A stretch of 64,000 nt of DNA from NCBI RefSeq assembly GCF_003464595.1, contig NZ_QRZF01000001.1, positions 558,001 through 622,000 on the forward strand. The letters run 5' to 3'. The notes under the pieces were generated by a model. The model was given only the letters and a program-made list of their open reading frames with translations. It was not told the DNA's origin and ran no database searches. The stretch's first letter is position 1; each line of letters begins with the position of its first letter. This stretch comes from Bacteroides intestinalis (GTDB taxonomy: Bacteria > Bacteroidota > Bacteroidia > Bacteroidales > Bacteroidaceae). This document shows positions 36,526 through 44,844 of the stretch, piece by piece. The position numbers were made by a program, and so were the translations under genes.

Positions 36526-37869
36526 TTATCCTTCTATTTTCCAGATGTAATATTGATAGGGCTCCAACGTTATCGTTCTTGGCAACACGGTGCTTTCTCC
36601 GGTCCAGAGATTCTTTGCACTATCCCCTACCCGCTCCATAGGCAGATTCAATCTTTCCTGATTGCCACTGGTATTTATCAGTACCAGTATCTTTTCCGTA
36701 CTGGAAATACGATAAGAGCATATCGCTTTACTCGTCTGATAAAGTTTGATCTCTCCATTCTGTAAAGCGGGAGAATTGCGATACAACTGCATCAGTTTGG
36801 TATAATCCGCCTGATAATCGGCATTAGAATTCCAGTCCATCGCCTGATAGCCAAAGAAAGAGAGGGCCTTGTCATAAGCCAGTTCCTGCGAACTATAAAT
36901 CATTGGGCAGCCACCCATAGAAATAGAGGCCACAAAGGCTGAGAAAGCACCTTCTTTGGTTTGATAAGCCTGCACGGGCGATTTCTCGGAAGCCATATCA
37001 TGGTTAGTGGAATAACGCATAAGTAACCGTTTATCTGTTACCGAAGCAAGCTCACTACGATGTGTATCATACAAATTAGCCACAGAAGCGCTTCCTGCAT
37101 ATACATACTGTAGTTTATAAGCGAAGTTCCAGGCATACAGCATATCAAAACCTGCATCGTAGAGTGCGGTTTGTGAACCTTCGGCCAGCATCAGCAAGGT
37201 ACTTTTGGCGGCACGAAGCTTCGTGATAGTTTCCTTCCAAAAGTCATTGGGCACACCTTCGGCATGGTCGCAACGGAATCCGTCTATGTCAGCTTCGGTC
37301 AGCCAGTAAAGCATAGCCTCCTGCATGGCGGCACGCATGGCAGTGTTGTCATAATTCAAATCAGCCACATCGTCCCAACCCATTCCCGGGGGAGAAACAA
37401 TATTGCCGTTGGCGTCCTGCGTATACCAGTCCTTATGCTCCGTAGTCCAGGCATGATCCCAGGCGGTATGGTTAGCTACCCAGTCCAGGATGACCAACAT
37501 ACCTTCGGCATGGGCTTTCGTGACTAATGCTTTCAGATCGGCCAGCGTTCCATAGGCAGGATTAATAGCCCGATAGTCTTTCACACAATACGGAGAACCG
37601 ACAGCATTCTTTTCACCTTGCTGGAAAATGGGCATGAGCCAAAGAACATTGGCTTCCAGCTTTTTGATACGCGGCAGTTGGGCAGTCAGTCCATTCAGTG
37701 CTTGCGTTTCACCGAAGAGTGCCGGATTGGCTTCATAAATCACCATTCCGTCTGTAGTAGCGTCACCTGCGGGAGGCGGCATATCAGGATCATCATCCGA
37801 ACTGCATCCGGTAAAGCTCAACAGCAAAAGGCTGGAGCACAAAATCTTAAGGATATCCTTTATTCTCAT
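36526..37869 (-). CDS. GH13 alpha-amylase family lipoprotein, probably surface-exposed (SusG-like role)
   Basis: This 447-residue enzyme has GH13 regions DWVANHTAWDH, DIDGFRCDHAEGVP (nucleophile Asp), LMLAEGSQTALYD (acid/base Glu) and YSTNHDMA. The lipoprotein signal ends SFTGC (C22) and is followed by SSDDDPD, the acidic pattern that sends Bacteroides lipoproteins to the cell surface. I infer the SusG role: cutting starch outside the cell for uptake by SusCD. It is much shorter than SusG and lacks the inserted CBM58 of that enzyme; the separate SusE/F-like protein with four binding modules may compensate. It is 163 bp downstream of the SusE/F gene, a spacer that carries the 22-bp palindrome array. 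Confidence 0.92.
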   Translation of the reverse strand: MRIKDILKILCSSLLLLSFTGCSSDDDPDMPPPAGDATTDGMVIYEANPALFGETQALNGLTAQLPRIKKLEANVLWLMPIFQQGEKNAVGSPYCVKDYRAINPAYGTLADLKALVTKAHAEGMLVILDWVANHTAWDHAWTTEHKDWYTQDANGNIVSPPGMGWDDVADLNYDNTAMRAAMQEAMLYWLTEADIDGFRCDHAEGVPNDFWKETITKLRAAKSTLLMLAEGSQTALYDAGFDMLYAWNFAYKLQYVYAGSASVANLYDTHRSELASVTDKRLLMRYSTNHDMASEKSPVQAYQTKEGAFSAFVASISMGGCPMIYSSQELAYDKALSFFGYQAMDWNSNADYQADYTKLMQLYRNSPALQNGEIKLYQTSKAICSYRISSTEKILVLINTSGNQERLNLPMERVGDSAKNLWTGESTVLPRTITLEPYQYYIWKIEG

Positions 37870-37917
37870 ATCTATTTAATTAATTGAGATAGTATAAGTT
37901 ATAATTTCAAATAATCT

Positions 37918-38022
37918 GTTTCAAGCAATGAAACTAAGAGTTTCTCGGTGTGAAACAGAGAGTTTCAAGTAATGAAACTACTTGTTTCAAGGCATGAAAC
38001 AAACGGTTTCCCATCTTGAAAC
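37918..38022. repeat. Five palindromes GTTTC-N7-GAAAC at an exact 22-bp period
   Basis: GTTTC starts at 37918, 37940, 37962, 37984 and 38006, and GAAAC at 37930, 37952, 37974, 37996 and 38018. Every unit is therefore GTTTC-N7-GAAAC-N5 with a period of exactly 22 bp. The 7-base centres (AAGCAAT, TCGGTGT, AAGTAAT, AAGGCAT, CCATCTT) and 5-base linkers vary. No sixth unit occurs on either side. It fills most of the spacer between the SusE/F-like gene and the surface amylase gene. Confidence 0.95.
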
Positions 38023-38032
38023 TCAAAGCATC

Positions 38033-39712
38033 TTAAGGCTTGGGCAATTTTTCATAAGAAGTAGCTGTGATAGAGAAGTAGATATCTCCTATCAATGCTG
38101 TATACAGCCCGCCATCTTCTATTTGCTGTCCGCCTCCATTGTTATTGAAAATCAGATTCGAATACTTACCCATGTGCTCCGATAAATCAAAGTACTTATA
38201 AGTAACACCATTGATCTCCCTCGTTCCGGTTACTTGTATGCCCGGCCAACTGTCGCCAATTGCAGCGTCGCCCCAGCCATAGAGAGTCAAAGCTTCCCAA
38301 CCGGAGTTATCCTGTACATACACGGTGCAATCTTTTATTTCACTACAACCCGCTTCCGAGGTGCGGAGATAGTAATCGCGATCTATCGTCAGATTATAGT
38401 CTTTCAACTGATTTCCAACGCCGTTATCATTGAATATCAGGTTGATATTCTTATTTGTGCAAGCCGGTGTCAAATGGAAACACTTATACGTTGTACCATT
38501 GATTTCCTTCGTTTCTGAAACCTGTATGCCGGGCCAGCTGCTACCAATAGCCGCTTCTCCATAGCCATACAGCGCCAACGCATTCCAACCGGTATTATCC
38601 TCCACATAAAGGGAATAGCTTGTACCGTGTGTTGCAGGATCTATCTCCTCACACTTCTCAGGAGTTATGCTGAAATAGAAATCGCGGCTGAAAGTGATGT
38701 TCTTTACGAAAGACAGCACGAGTCCCGGATCGTCTTCCTTTTTGTTATTATTAAATGTCAGTTTCAGACTCTGATTCATCAATTCCACATCAGTTTCAAA
38801 GTATTTATAAACTACTCCGTTGATTTCCTTCGTTCCGGCAGGTTCAAGTCCCGGCCAGTCTTCATTGTTATCACCTGCCCCGGAGATGTAAAGTGCCAGA
38901 TCTCCCCAACCGGACTGGTCATCCACATAGATGCAATAACTTGCTTCCGGATCTATCTCTTCAAAGCCTTTATCGGTAATGCGGAAGTAGAAGTTTCTGT
39001 TGAGTGTCACCACCGGACCGTCAAACTGCTTTCCATCATTATTATTGAAAATTAGATTCACACCTTCATAACCATCCAGAGCTTTCCCCATATCGAAGTA
39101 TTTATAAGTAACTCCATTGATCACTTCCGTACCTTTCACCGCAATACCCGGCCAAGCAGGTGTTACATCACCGGCACCAGCCCAACCGTACAAGTAAAGA
39201 TTATCCCAACCGGATTTATCAGCCACATAAACCACAAAGCCATCATGTCCTTCTTCTTCAGTTTCAAAATATGCTTTCCAGCGGTCCACCCATACATTGG
39301 TACGGGTTCCTACCTTTACATCCAACTGATGCACCACAGCCTCATTCTTCACCGAACGTTCCTCACCTTTCGAGGCCGATACGAAGTAGAAGCCGTCTGC
39401 CAGTGTCTTTCCATCTTTGAAAGTAGAAGGTAGCAGATAGATTCCCCACTTGGATTCACTACCGGTAGCTTTCTCCAACTGCCATTCCAGATTACCTACA
39501 GCAGCTTCGGCTCCTCCGTTGAAGTCGCCCACAATGTAGTATTCGTCATCGGCAGCACTGCCTTTCGGCATGATGACTTCCAGCAATATAGCGTTCGCCT
39601 TGATTTCGAACTGAGGCAGTTCATCATCGAATATAATCGTATCTGTATCGTCGCACCCGTTGAGCAGAGCAAACAACGGCAACATAAACAGCCAATAAAT
39701 TATCTTTTTCAT
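38033..39712 (-). CDS. SusE/SusF-like outer-membrane starch-binding lipoprotein with four modules
   Basis: This 559-residue protein has a lipoprotein signal (LLNGC, C20) followed by DDTDT, an acidic surface-export pattern. An N-terminal Ig-like domain (about 30-150) resembles SusE/SusF. Four homologous modules follow at about 159-253, 258-355, 366-458 and 461-555. Each has the pattern SGW-x2-L-x-LY, a WPG tripeptide, K-EING-x-x-YK-F and a late LIFNN-type strand, as in CBM26-like starch-binding modules. Aromatic residues in SGW and WPG are the likely sugar platforms. It would hold starch at the cell surface for the amylase. It starts 18 bp after susD. Confidence 0.88.
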   Translation of the reverse strand: MKKIIYWLFMLPLFALLNGCDDTDTIIFDDELPQFEIKANAILLEVIMPKGSAADDEYYIVGDFNGGAEAAVGNLEWQLEKATGSESKWGIYLLPSTFKDGKTLADGFYFVSASKGEERSVKNEAVVHQLDVKVGTRTNVWVDRWKAYFETEEEGHDGFVVYVADKSGWDNLYLYGWAGAGDVTPAWPGIAVKGTEVINGVTYKYFDMGKALDGYEGVNLIFNNNDGKQFDGPVVTLNRNFYFRITDKGFEEIDPEASYCIYVDDQSGWGDLALYISGAGDNNEDWPGLEPAGTKEINGVVYKYFETDVELMNQSLKLTFNNNKKEDDPGLVLSFVKNITFSRDFYFSITPEKCEEIDPATHGTSYSLYVEDNTGWNALALYGYGEAAIGSSWPGIQVSETKEINGTTYKCFHLTPACTNKNINLIFNDNGVGNQLKDYNLTIDRDYYLRTSEAGCSEIKDCTVYVQDNSGWEALTLYGWGDAAIGDSWPGIQVTGTREINGVTYKYFDLSEHMGKYSNLIFNNNGGGQQIEDGGLYTALIGDIYFSITATSYEKLPKP

Positions 39713-39730
39713 GGATTTTCTGTTTTTGAG

Positions 39731-41527
39731 TTATTTATAATTCGGGTTCTGTATCAGTCCTTGATTGACAAGCAATGCAGAAGCAGGCAACGGATACCAC
39801 TCATATTTACGATCACGCTTGGCGGGATAAAGTTGACCATTGTCCGTGGCACGTCCGAAGAACCACCACTGGCCTTGCGTGAATTTGTCGAAACGACGCA
39901 GGTCTGTACGGCGGCGGCGACCTTCATTCAGGAACTCAACACCCCACTGGCTCAACATCCAGTCCATATCGAAAGCAGTGAAGCCACGGCCCGGTTTGTC
40001 TTTCACGTCTGCCCAGTCGCCGGTACTGAAGTAACGTTTACGTACTTCATTCACCAGTTCTTTGGCCTTGTCGGCTTGTCCGGCACGCATTTCACACTCA
40101 GCCAGCATATAGTACACTTCGCTCAGGCGGAATTCCACTTCATCGATGTTCTGAAAGTCGATGGCTGCGGAAGTAGGATATACCGGGTATTTCACCAGAC
40201 GGAGGCCGGAGTTCGTCTCACCCCAACGCGGTGACATGACGGTTTCCAAGTTGCGTCCGAGGTTCATAAACGTACCTACCTGGTCTACATACGCCAAGTC
40301 TTGTCCGTCACGGTCGGCATCGGCTTTCAAAGCTTCACCATTACCATAGTTAGCTTTTATGGTACCTTTCAGGAAGATACCGCTGTAGCCGTTCTTCTTA
40401 TCATAATTATAGTTCTTTTTACGGATGTCGCGGTCGTCGAAGCGTTCATAGACTGCACCCAGTTTATCACCATAAGCCGCATCGAGGAAGCAGGTAGCTC
40501 CCTGTGTACCTCCCAGTTCATTCACCGTTCCCGCATTGTCATACGAAGGAACCAGACAAGTGCAGTTCCAACCACTCTGACTGTAAGTGCCTCCGAAATA
40601 ATCCCAGATATTATAAGGATAGAAAGTCATGCGCATCCATCCCATATTCAGTTTACCGTCTTCGCAGGCAAAAGCCATGATGACTTCGGGACATTCCGTA
40701 TTATTGATAGAGTAAATATCGCGGTAATCCTTTGCCAATTCATATTTTCCATATTTACCGCTGATTATTTCACGGCACAGTTCGGCACATTCGGTATAGT
40801 GGCTTTCTTTGATGAACACTTCGGCATTCAGCAACAGACGGGCCTTGATCATACGGTTCACGGCCTTGTTCATGCGGTTCACCTGATTTTCGACCATTCC
40901 TTCGTAGCAATCATCCAGCTCGGTAGCAATGAAGTTATAAATCTTCTTGCAACTTGTATCGAAGTCCGGATCGGCAGTGGGTGGCAATTCACCGTCTACG
41001 GTGGCCGGTTCAATATTCAGCGGCAATGCACCACCCCAGATTTCAAAGATATTGTAATAAGCCCAGGCACGGAGTGTACGTACTTCGCCTTCATAAGCTT
41101 TCAGTTTCTCATCAGTCATCTTCAGGTCGGCAGAAGTTAGCTTTCCCATATCAGCCAATAAGGTGTTACACAGGCCGATAGTGGTCCATGCATTCTCCCA
41201 GGCACTACGGATAATCTTGGCATCGGGAGTCCAGTTCTGAATGGAGAAGATAAACTTTTCGCCTTCATCATATCCCCACTGACCGCCATTCCATACACGC
41301 CAGGTCACCTGATCGGCAGGAAATTCCTGCATGTACCAGAAGTATTCGGCATAACTGGTAGCACCTGTGGAATAAATAGTAGCTACCGCACTCTTCACAC
41401 TATTCTCGTCCTGATAATAGACGCCGGAGTCTACACGGTCGAACACTTCTTCCGTAAGGTCGAAGCAACCGCTCAATGAACAACCCAGAATGATTGCCAA
41501 CAGACATTTATATTTCAGATATTTCAT
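39731..41527 (-). CDS. susD: SusD-like nutrient-binding lipoprotein
   Basis: This 598-residue protein is a RagB/SusD family lipoprotein that closes over the SusC channel and delivers glycans. The signal ends LSGC (C21) followed by FDLTEE. The family's helical TPR-like scaffold is recognisable: LRAWAYYNIFEIWGGALPL near residue 150, NRMIKARLLLNAEVFI, FRLSEVYYMLAECEMRAGQ near 490 and the C-terminal DWMLSQWGVEFLNEGRRR. It ends QNPNYK. Length fits SusD. It lies between susC (134-bp spacer with nested inverted repeats) and the SusE/F-like gene. Confidence 0.94.
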   Translation of the reverse strand: MKYLKYKCLLAIILGCSLSGCFDLTEEVFDRVDSGVYYQDENSVKSAVATIYSTGATSYAEYFWYMQEFPADQVTWRVWNGGQWGYDEGEKFIFSIQNWTPDAKIIRSAWENAWTTIGLCNTLLADMGKLTSADLKMTDEKLKAYEGEVRTLRAWAYYNIFEIWGGALPLNIEPATVDGELPPTADPDFDTSCKKIYNFIATELDDCYEGMVENQVNRMNKAVNRMIKARLLLNAEVFIKESHYTECAELCREIISGKYGKYELAKDYRDIYSINNTECPEVIMAFACEDGKLNMGWMRMTFYPYNIWDYFGGTYSQSGWNCTCLVPSYDNAGTVNELGGTQGATCFLDAAYGDKLGAVYERFDDRDIRKKNYNYDKKNGYSGIFLKGTIKANYGNGEALKADADRDGQDLAYVDQVGTFMNLGRNLETVMSPRWGETNSGLRLVKYPVYPTSAAIDFQNIDEVEFRLSEVYYMLAECEMRAGQADKAKELVNEVRKRYFSTGDWADVKDKPGRGFTAFDMDWMLSQWGVEFLNEGRRRRTDLRRFDKFTQGQWWFFGRATDNGQLYPAKRDRKYEWYPLPASALLVNQGLIQNPNYK

Positions 41528-41557
41528 AATTCTTTTCTGTATTTAGTTATTAAAGGA

Positions 41558-41656
41558 GTTGACAAGGCTTCAGGCGACAAGTTGACAAGGGGAAATGACT
41601 CTCTTACTAAACGAAACTATTATCCTCGTTCCCTTGTTAACTGCAACCTTGTTAAC
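41558..41656. repeat. Nested inverted repeats in the susC-susD spacer
   Basis: Outer arms GTTGACAAGG (41558-41567) and CCTTGTTAAC (41647-41656) surround inner arms GTTGACAAGGGGAA (41581-41594) and TTCCCTTGTTAAC (41629-41641). Each arm is a variant of the unit GTTGACAAGG that also builds the hairpin at 18771-18803. It may reduce transcription into susD or stabilise the susC transcript. Confidence 0.75.
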
Positions 41657-41661
41657 TATAT

Positions 41662-44640
41662 CTATTTGAAACGGATATTCAAGCCTACGCTCAACTGGGT
41701 AGCTGAAGGATAGGCGCTGTTTGTATCTACACCCGGAGTCAGTCCGTTGATAGCAACGGCTGAGGGATCGTTACCGGAATAACCGGTCAGCGTAAACAGA
41801 TTCTTAGCTGTCAGATAAACTCTCATACCTTTGATGAACTTGTTTTCTTTCGGAGTGATGGTATATCCCAGAGTCAGGTTATCCAGCTTAAAGTAATCAC
41901 CCTTTTCAAGGAAGAAAGAAGAGATTACACCGCCACCGGTTGTAATATTCGCATCTTTTCCATAAGCATCGCGCAGCACATTGTCCGTACCGCAACCTTT
42001 CAGACCCATTCCGTAACGACGCATATTGAAGATTTCAAAACCGAAAGCACCGTTGAACATCAGGCTCAGGTCGAAGTTCTTATAACGGAGCGTATTACTC
42101 CAGGAAAGATAAGAGGTCGGCGTACCATTACCTATATGGCGTTTGTACTTCACATCTGCCTTGGATACAGGAACTTTTTCGCCTTCATCGGTATAAATCA
42201 TCATATCGCCATTCTCTACACCGGCATACTCGTAGCCATAGAACTGGCCGATCTTGCTGCCTTCTTCCACGCGGAAGAAGTACTCGCTGGTACCTACACC
42301 CGGCTTCTGATACAGTTCCACATAAGAAGCTTTGTACAGGCTGTTAGAGAGTTTATCCAGTTTCGTAGTGCCGTAAGAGTAGTTGATACCCGTTGTCCAT
42401 TCTACGGGAGTTCCTTTGAAAGCGTCGCCTTCCAGAGAAACTTCGATACCACGATTCACAGTGGTTCCTACGTTTACCAGAATTGTAGAGTAGATGTAGG
42501 GAGGCTGTGGAGCCGTATAGTTATAAAGCAAGTCGCGTGACTGGCGGTCGAACCATTCAACAGAACCGCGCAATCTGTTCCATAAGGCAAAGTCAACACC
42601 GATGTTCATACTGACACTCTTTTCCCAGCCCAGTTTGGAATTGGCATTCACTGAAGGAGCATAACCTGTTACCCAGGCACCGTCCATCAGATAGGTATCC
42701 GTAACATTCAACTGGGCATTTTTATGAGAGCCGTAAGTGGCTAATGACTGGTAGCAATCGAAGTCCGAACGACCTGTTACACCATAGGAAACACGGGGTT
42801 TCAAACTCTGAACGATGTTTTGGTGGTCTTTCAGGAAACCCATATTCGCCATTTCCCAGGCAAGAGAAAGAGATGGGAAAGCACCCCATTTATGATCTGC
42901 ACCGAATTTCGTAGAACCTTCGTAGCGGATGGAGGCGGAAGCAATCAACAGATTCTTCCAATTATAGTTGATACGTCCGAAGACACCGATCAGTTTGGCA
43001 AGAGATTTACCAGTACCCATGCTTGCTTTTCCTTTGGCAAGGTAAGAACCGCTTCCAAGGTTATTCCAGAGAATATCATCGAAATTGAAATCACTGTTTC
43101 CGGCTTGCAGGCGCTCCCAGGTGGTTTGCTCATAGTTGTAACCTACCATTGCCTTGAAGTTGTGGTCACCCAAATCCAACGAGTAGTTACCCAACCACTC
43201 CAGGCGGGACGTATACCACTTCTGGTAAGTCACTTCTGCACGTCCGTTATAGCCGTTCCAGTAAGATTCACCGGCAGTGGAAGGAGTATAATAGTGCTGT
43301 TTCAGATCGTTGTAGTGCAAAGAGTAACTTAATGAAGTATTCAGCATTTGCTTTTCCGAACGGATCAGGTTGACTTTTACCTCAGCAGTACCCAGCAAGT
43401 AAACACGCTGGCCGTTATTGTCGATTTCTTTCAGTTCCTGCACCGGGTTGCGTGCTCCGGTAGGAGAAGTAGGCTGGAAATAAGTTCCGTCTTCGTTATA
43501 CAAAGGCATGGTAGGGTTCATGCTCAGGGCAGTATCGAACATACCATCATTACCCCATACTTCATTCACGCGACGGGCGTTGAGTGAACCGTTCAGTTCT
43601 ACGATTCCATCCATCATACGCTGGTTCAGGACGAAGCGTCCGCCGAATTCTTCACGGCTGCTGTTCAGATCAAGGCCGGTTGCTTTCTTATAATTGAAAG
43701 AAGCGCCATAGTATCCATTCTTGGTACTGCCGTCGATAGAAAGATATTGGTTGTTATCATAAGAGAAATCACGCAGCAACAGGTCATACCAATCAGTAGA
43801 ATACCCATAATCCGTTGCACGACGGGAACGACGGAATTCGTCTGCACTCAAAATATCCGGACCGCTCTTTGCCAGGTTCACACCGAACCAGCTGTCGTAA
43901 GTCACTTGGGCACGTCCGGCTTCTCCGGCTCCCTTACGTGTGGTAATCAGAATCACCCCATTGGCACCGCGTGTTCCGTAGATGGCAGCGGAAGCGGCAT
44001 CTTTCAGTATGGTCATCGACTCAATGTCCTGTGCTGCCAGGTTGCGGATATCGCCACCTGCCACACCATCAATTACCACTAACGGGTCATTGGATGCCGA
44101 AATAGATGTTGCACCACGAATCTGAAGGGAAGAGCTTGCATTCGGATTGGCTGCCGCCGTATTGTTTACGGTCAAACCGGCTACTTTACCGGTCAGCATC
44201 TCCATCGGATTGTTCATGGAACCTTGCAGGAACTTCGATCTGTCTACCTGCACGATGGAACTGGAAAGTTCTTTCTTACTCAATGAACCGTAGCCCACCA
44301 CAACGACTTCATCCAGTGCCTGAGCGTCTTCTGACAGCACTACATTGATTTCCTGACGTCCACTACAGGGGATCTCTTGTGTTTTGTAGCCAATAAAGGA
44401 GAAAACAAGGACGGAAGAAGGCTTCACGCCCGACAAAGTATAGTTACCGTCAATATCGGTAATGATACCATTAGTTGTACCTTTCACGGTTACGTTAGCA
44501 CCAATTACAGTTTCGCCCGTGGTATCCGTTACTTTTCCTTTCACGGTTAAATCCTGGGCAAAGGATGCCACTGCAAAAAGTAATCCGGTCATGAGAAGGA
44601 GAGACCGGCACAAACATAACTTTGTTCTTTTTACATTCAT
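41662..44640 (-). CDS. susC: SusC-like TonB-dependent outer-membrane transporter
   Basis: I choose the ATG at 44640 (992 residues), which starts a normal signal peptide (MNVKRTKLCLCRSLLLMTGL to SFAQ); the ATG at 44682 would only add 14 residues before it. The mature protein starts with a carboxypeptidase-regulatory-like domain (VKGKVTDTTGETVIGANV), followed by the TonB-box region with ALDEVVVVGYGS and the plug domain with LQIRGATSIS and ILKDAASAAIYGTRGANGV, a SusC hallmark. The 22-strand barrel ends at SVGLNIRFK. It imports starch oligosaccharides with SusD using energy from TonB-ExbBD. It is the first gene of the sus operon, 204 bp after the susR-like gene. Confidence 0.95.
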   Translation of the reverse strand: MNVKRTKLCLCRSLLLMTGLLFAVASFAQDLTVKGKVTDTTGETVIGANVTVKGTTNGIITDIDGNYTLSGVKPSSVLVFSFIGYKTQEIPCSGRQEINVVLSEDAQALDEVVVVGYGSLSKKELSSSIVQVDRSKFLQGSMNNPMEMLTGKVAGLTVNNTAAANPNASSSLQIRGATSISASNDPLVVIDGVAGGDIRNLAAQDIESMTILKDAASAAIYGTRGANGVILITTRKGAGEAGRAQVTYDSWFGVNLAKSGPDILSADEFRRSRRATDYGYSTDWYDLLLRDFSYDNNQYLSIDGSTKNGYYGASFNYKKATGLDLNSSREEFGGRFVLNQRMMDGIVELNGSLNARRVNEVWGNDGMFDTALSMNPTMPLYNEDGTYFQPTSPTGARNPVQELKEIDNNGQRVYLLGTAEVKVNLIRSEKQMLNTSLSYSLHYNDLKQHYYTPSTAGESYWNGYNGRAEVTYQKWYTSRLEWLGNYSLDLGDHNFKAMVGYNYEQTTWERLQAGNSDFNFDDILWNNLGSGSYLAKGKASMGTGKSLAKLIGVFGRINYNWKNLLIASASIRYEGSTKFGADHKWGAFPSLSLAWEMANMGFLKDHQNIVQSLKPRVSYGVTGRSDFDCYQSLATYGSHKNAQLNVTDTYLMDGAWVTGYAPSVNANSKLGWEKSVSMNIGVDFALWNRLRGSVEWFDRQSRDLLYNYTAPQPPYIYSTILVNVGTTVNRGIEVSLEGDAFKGTPVEWTTGINYSYGTTKLDKLSNSLYKASYVELYQKPGVGTSEYFFRVEEGSKIGQFYGYEYAGVENGDMMIYTDEGEKVPVSKADVKYKRHIGNGTPTSYLSWSNTLRYKNFDLSLMFNGAFGFEIFNMRRYGMGLKGCGTDNVLRDAYGKDANITTGGGVISSFFLEKGDYFKLDNLTLGYTITPKENKFIKGMRVYLTAKNLFTLTGYSGNDPSAVAINGLTPGVDTNSAYPSATQLSVGLNIRFK

Positions 44641-44844
44641 ACTATTAATTTTTAGATTAACAATCATTCTGTTCACCTCCACAGGTTGAGGCGACAGTGC
44701 AAATGTCTGTAAAAAGAAGGGGGAAGAAAAAGGGAACTAAAGAAAATCTAGATTAGCAAAAGAAGCAAAATATTATATATCAGCAAGATAAAACAAAGAA
44801 AGGGCGTTAAAAAACTAAATGAAAACAAAGAAAAAGACATCTCA

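Noticed and set aside
37918..38022. CRISPR array
   Set aside because: The conserved parts are only 5-base arms of short palindromes with a 22-bp period; there are no long identical repeats, no spacers of 28 bp or more and no cas genes.
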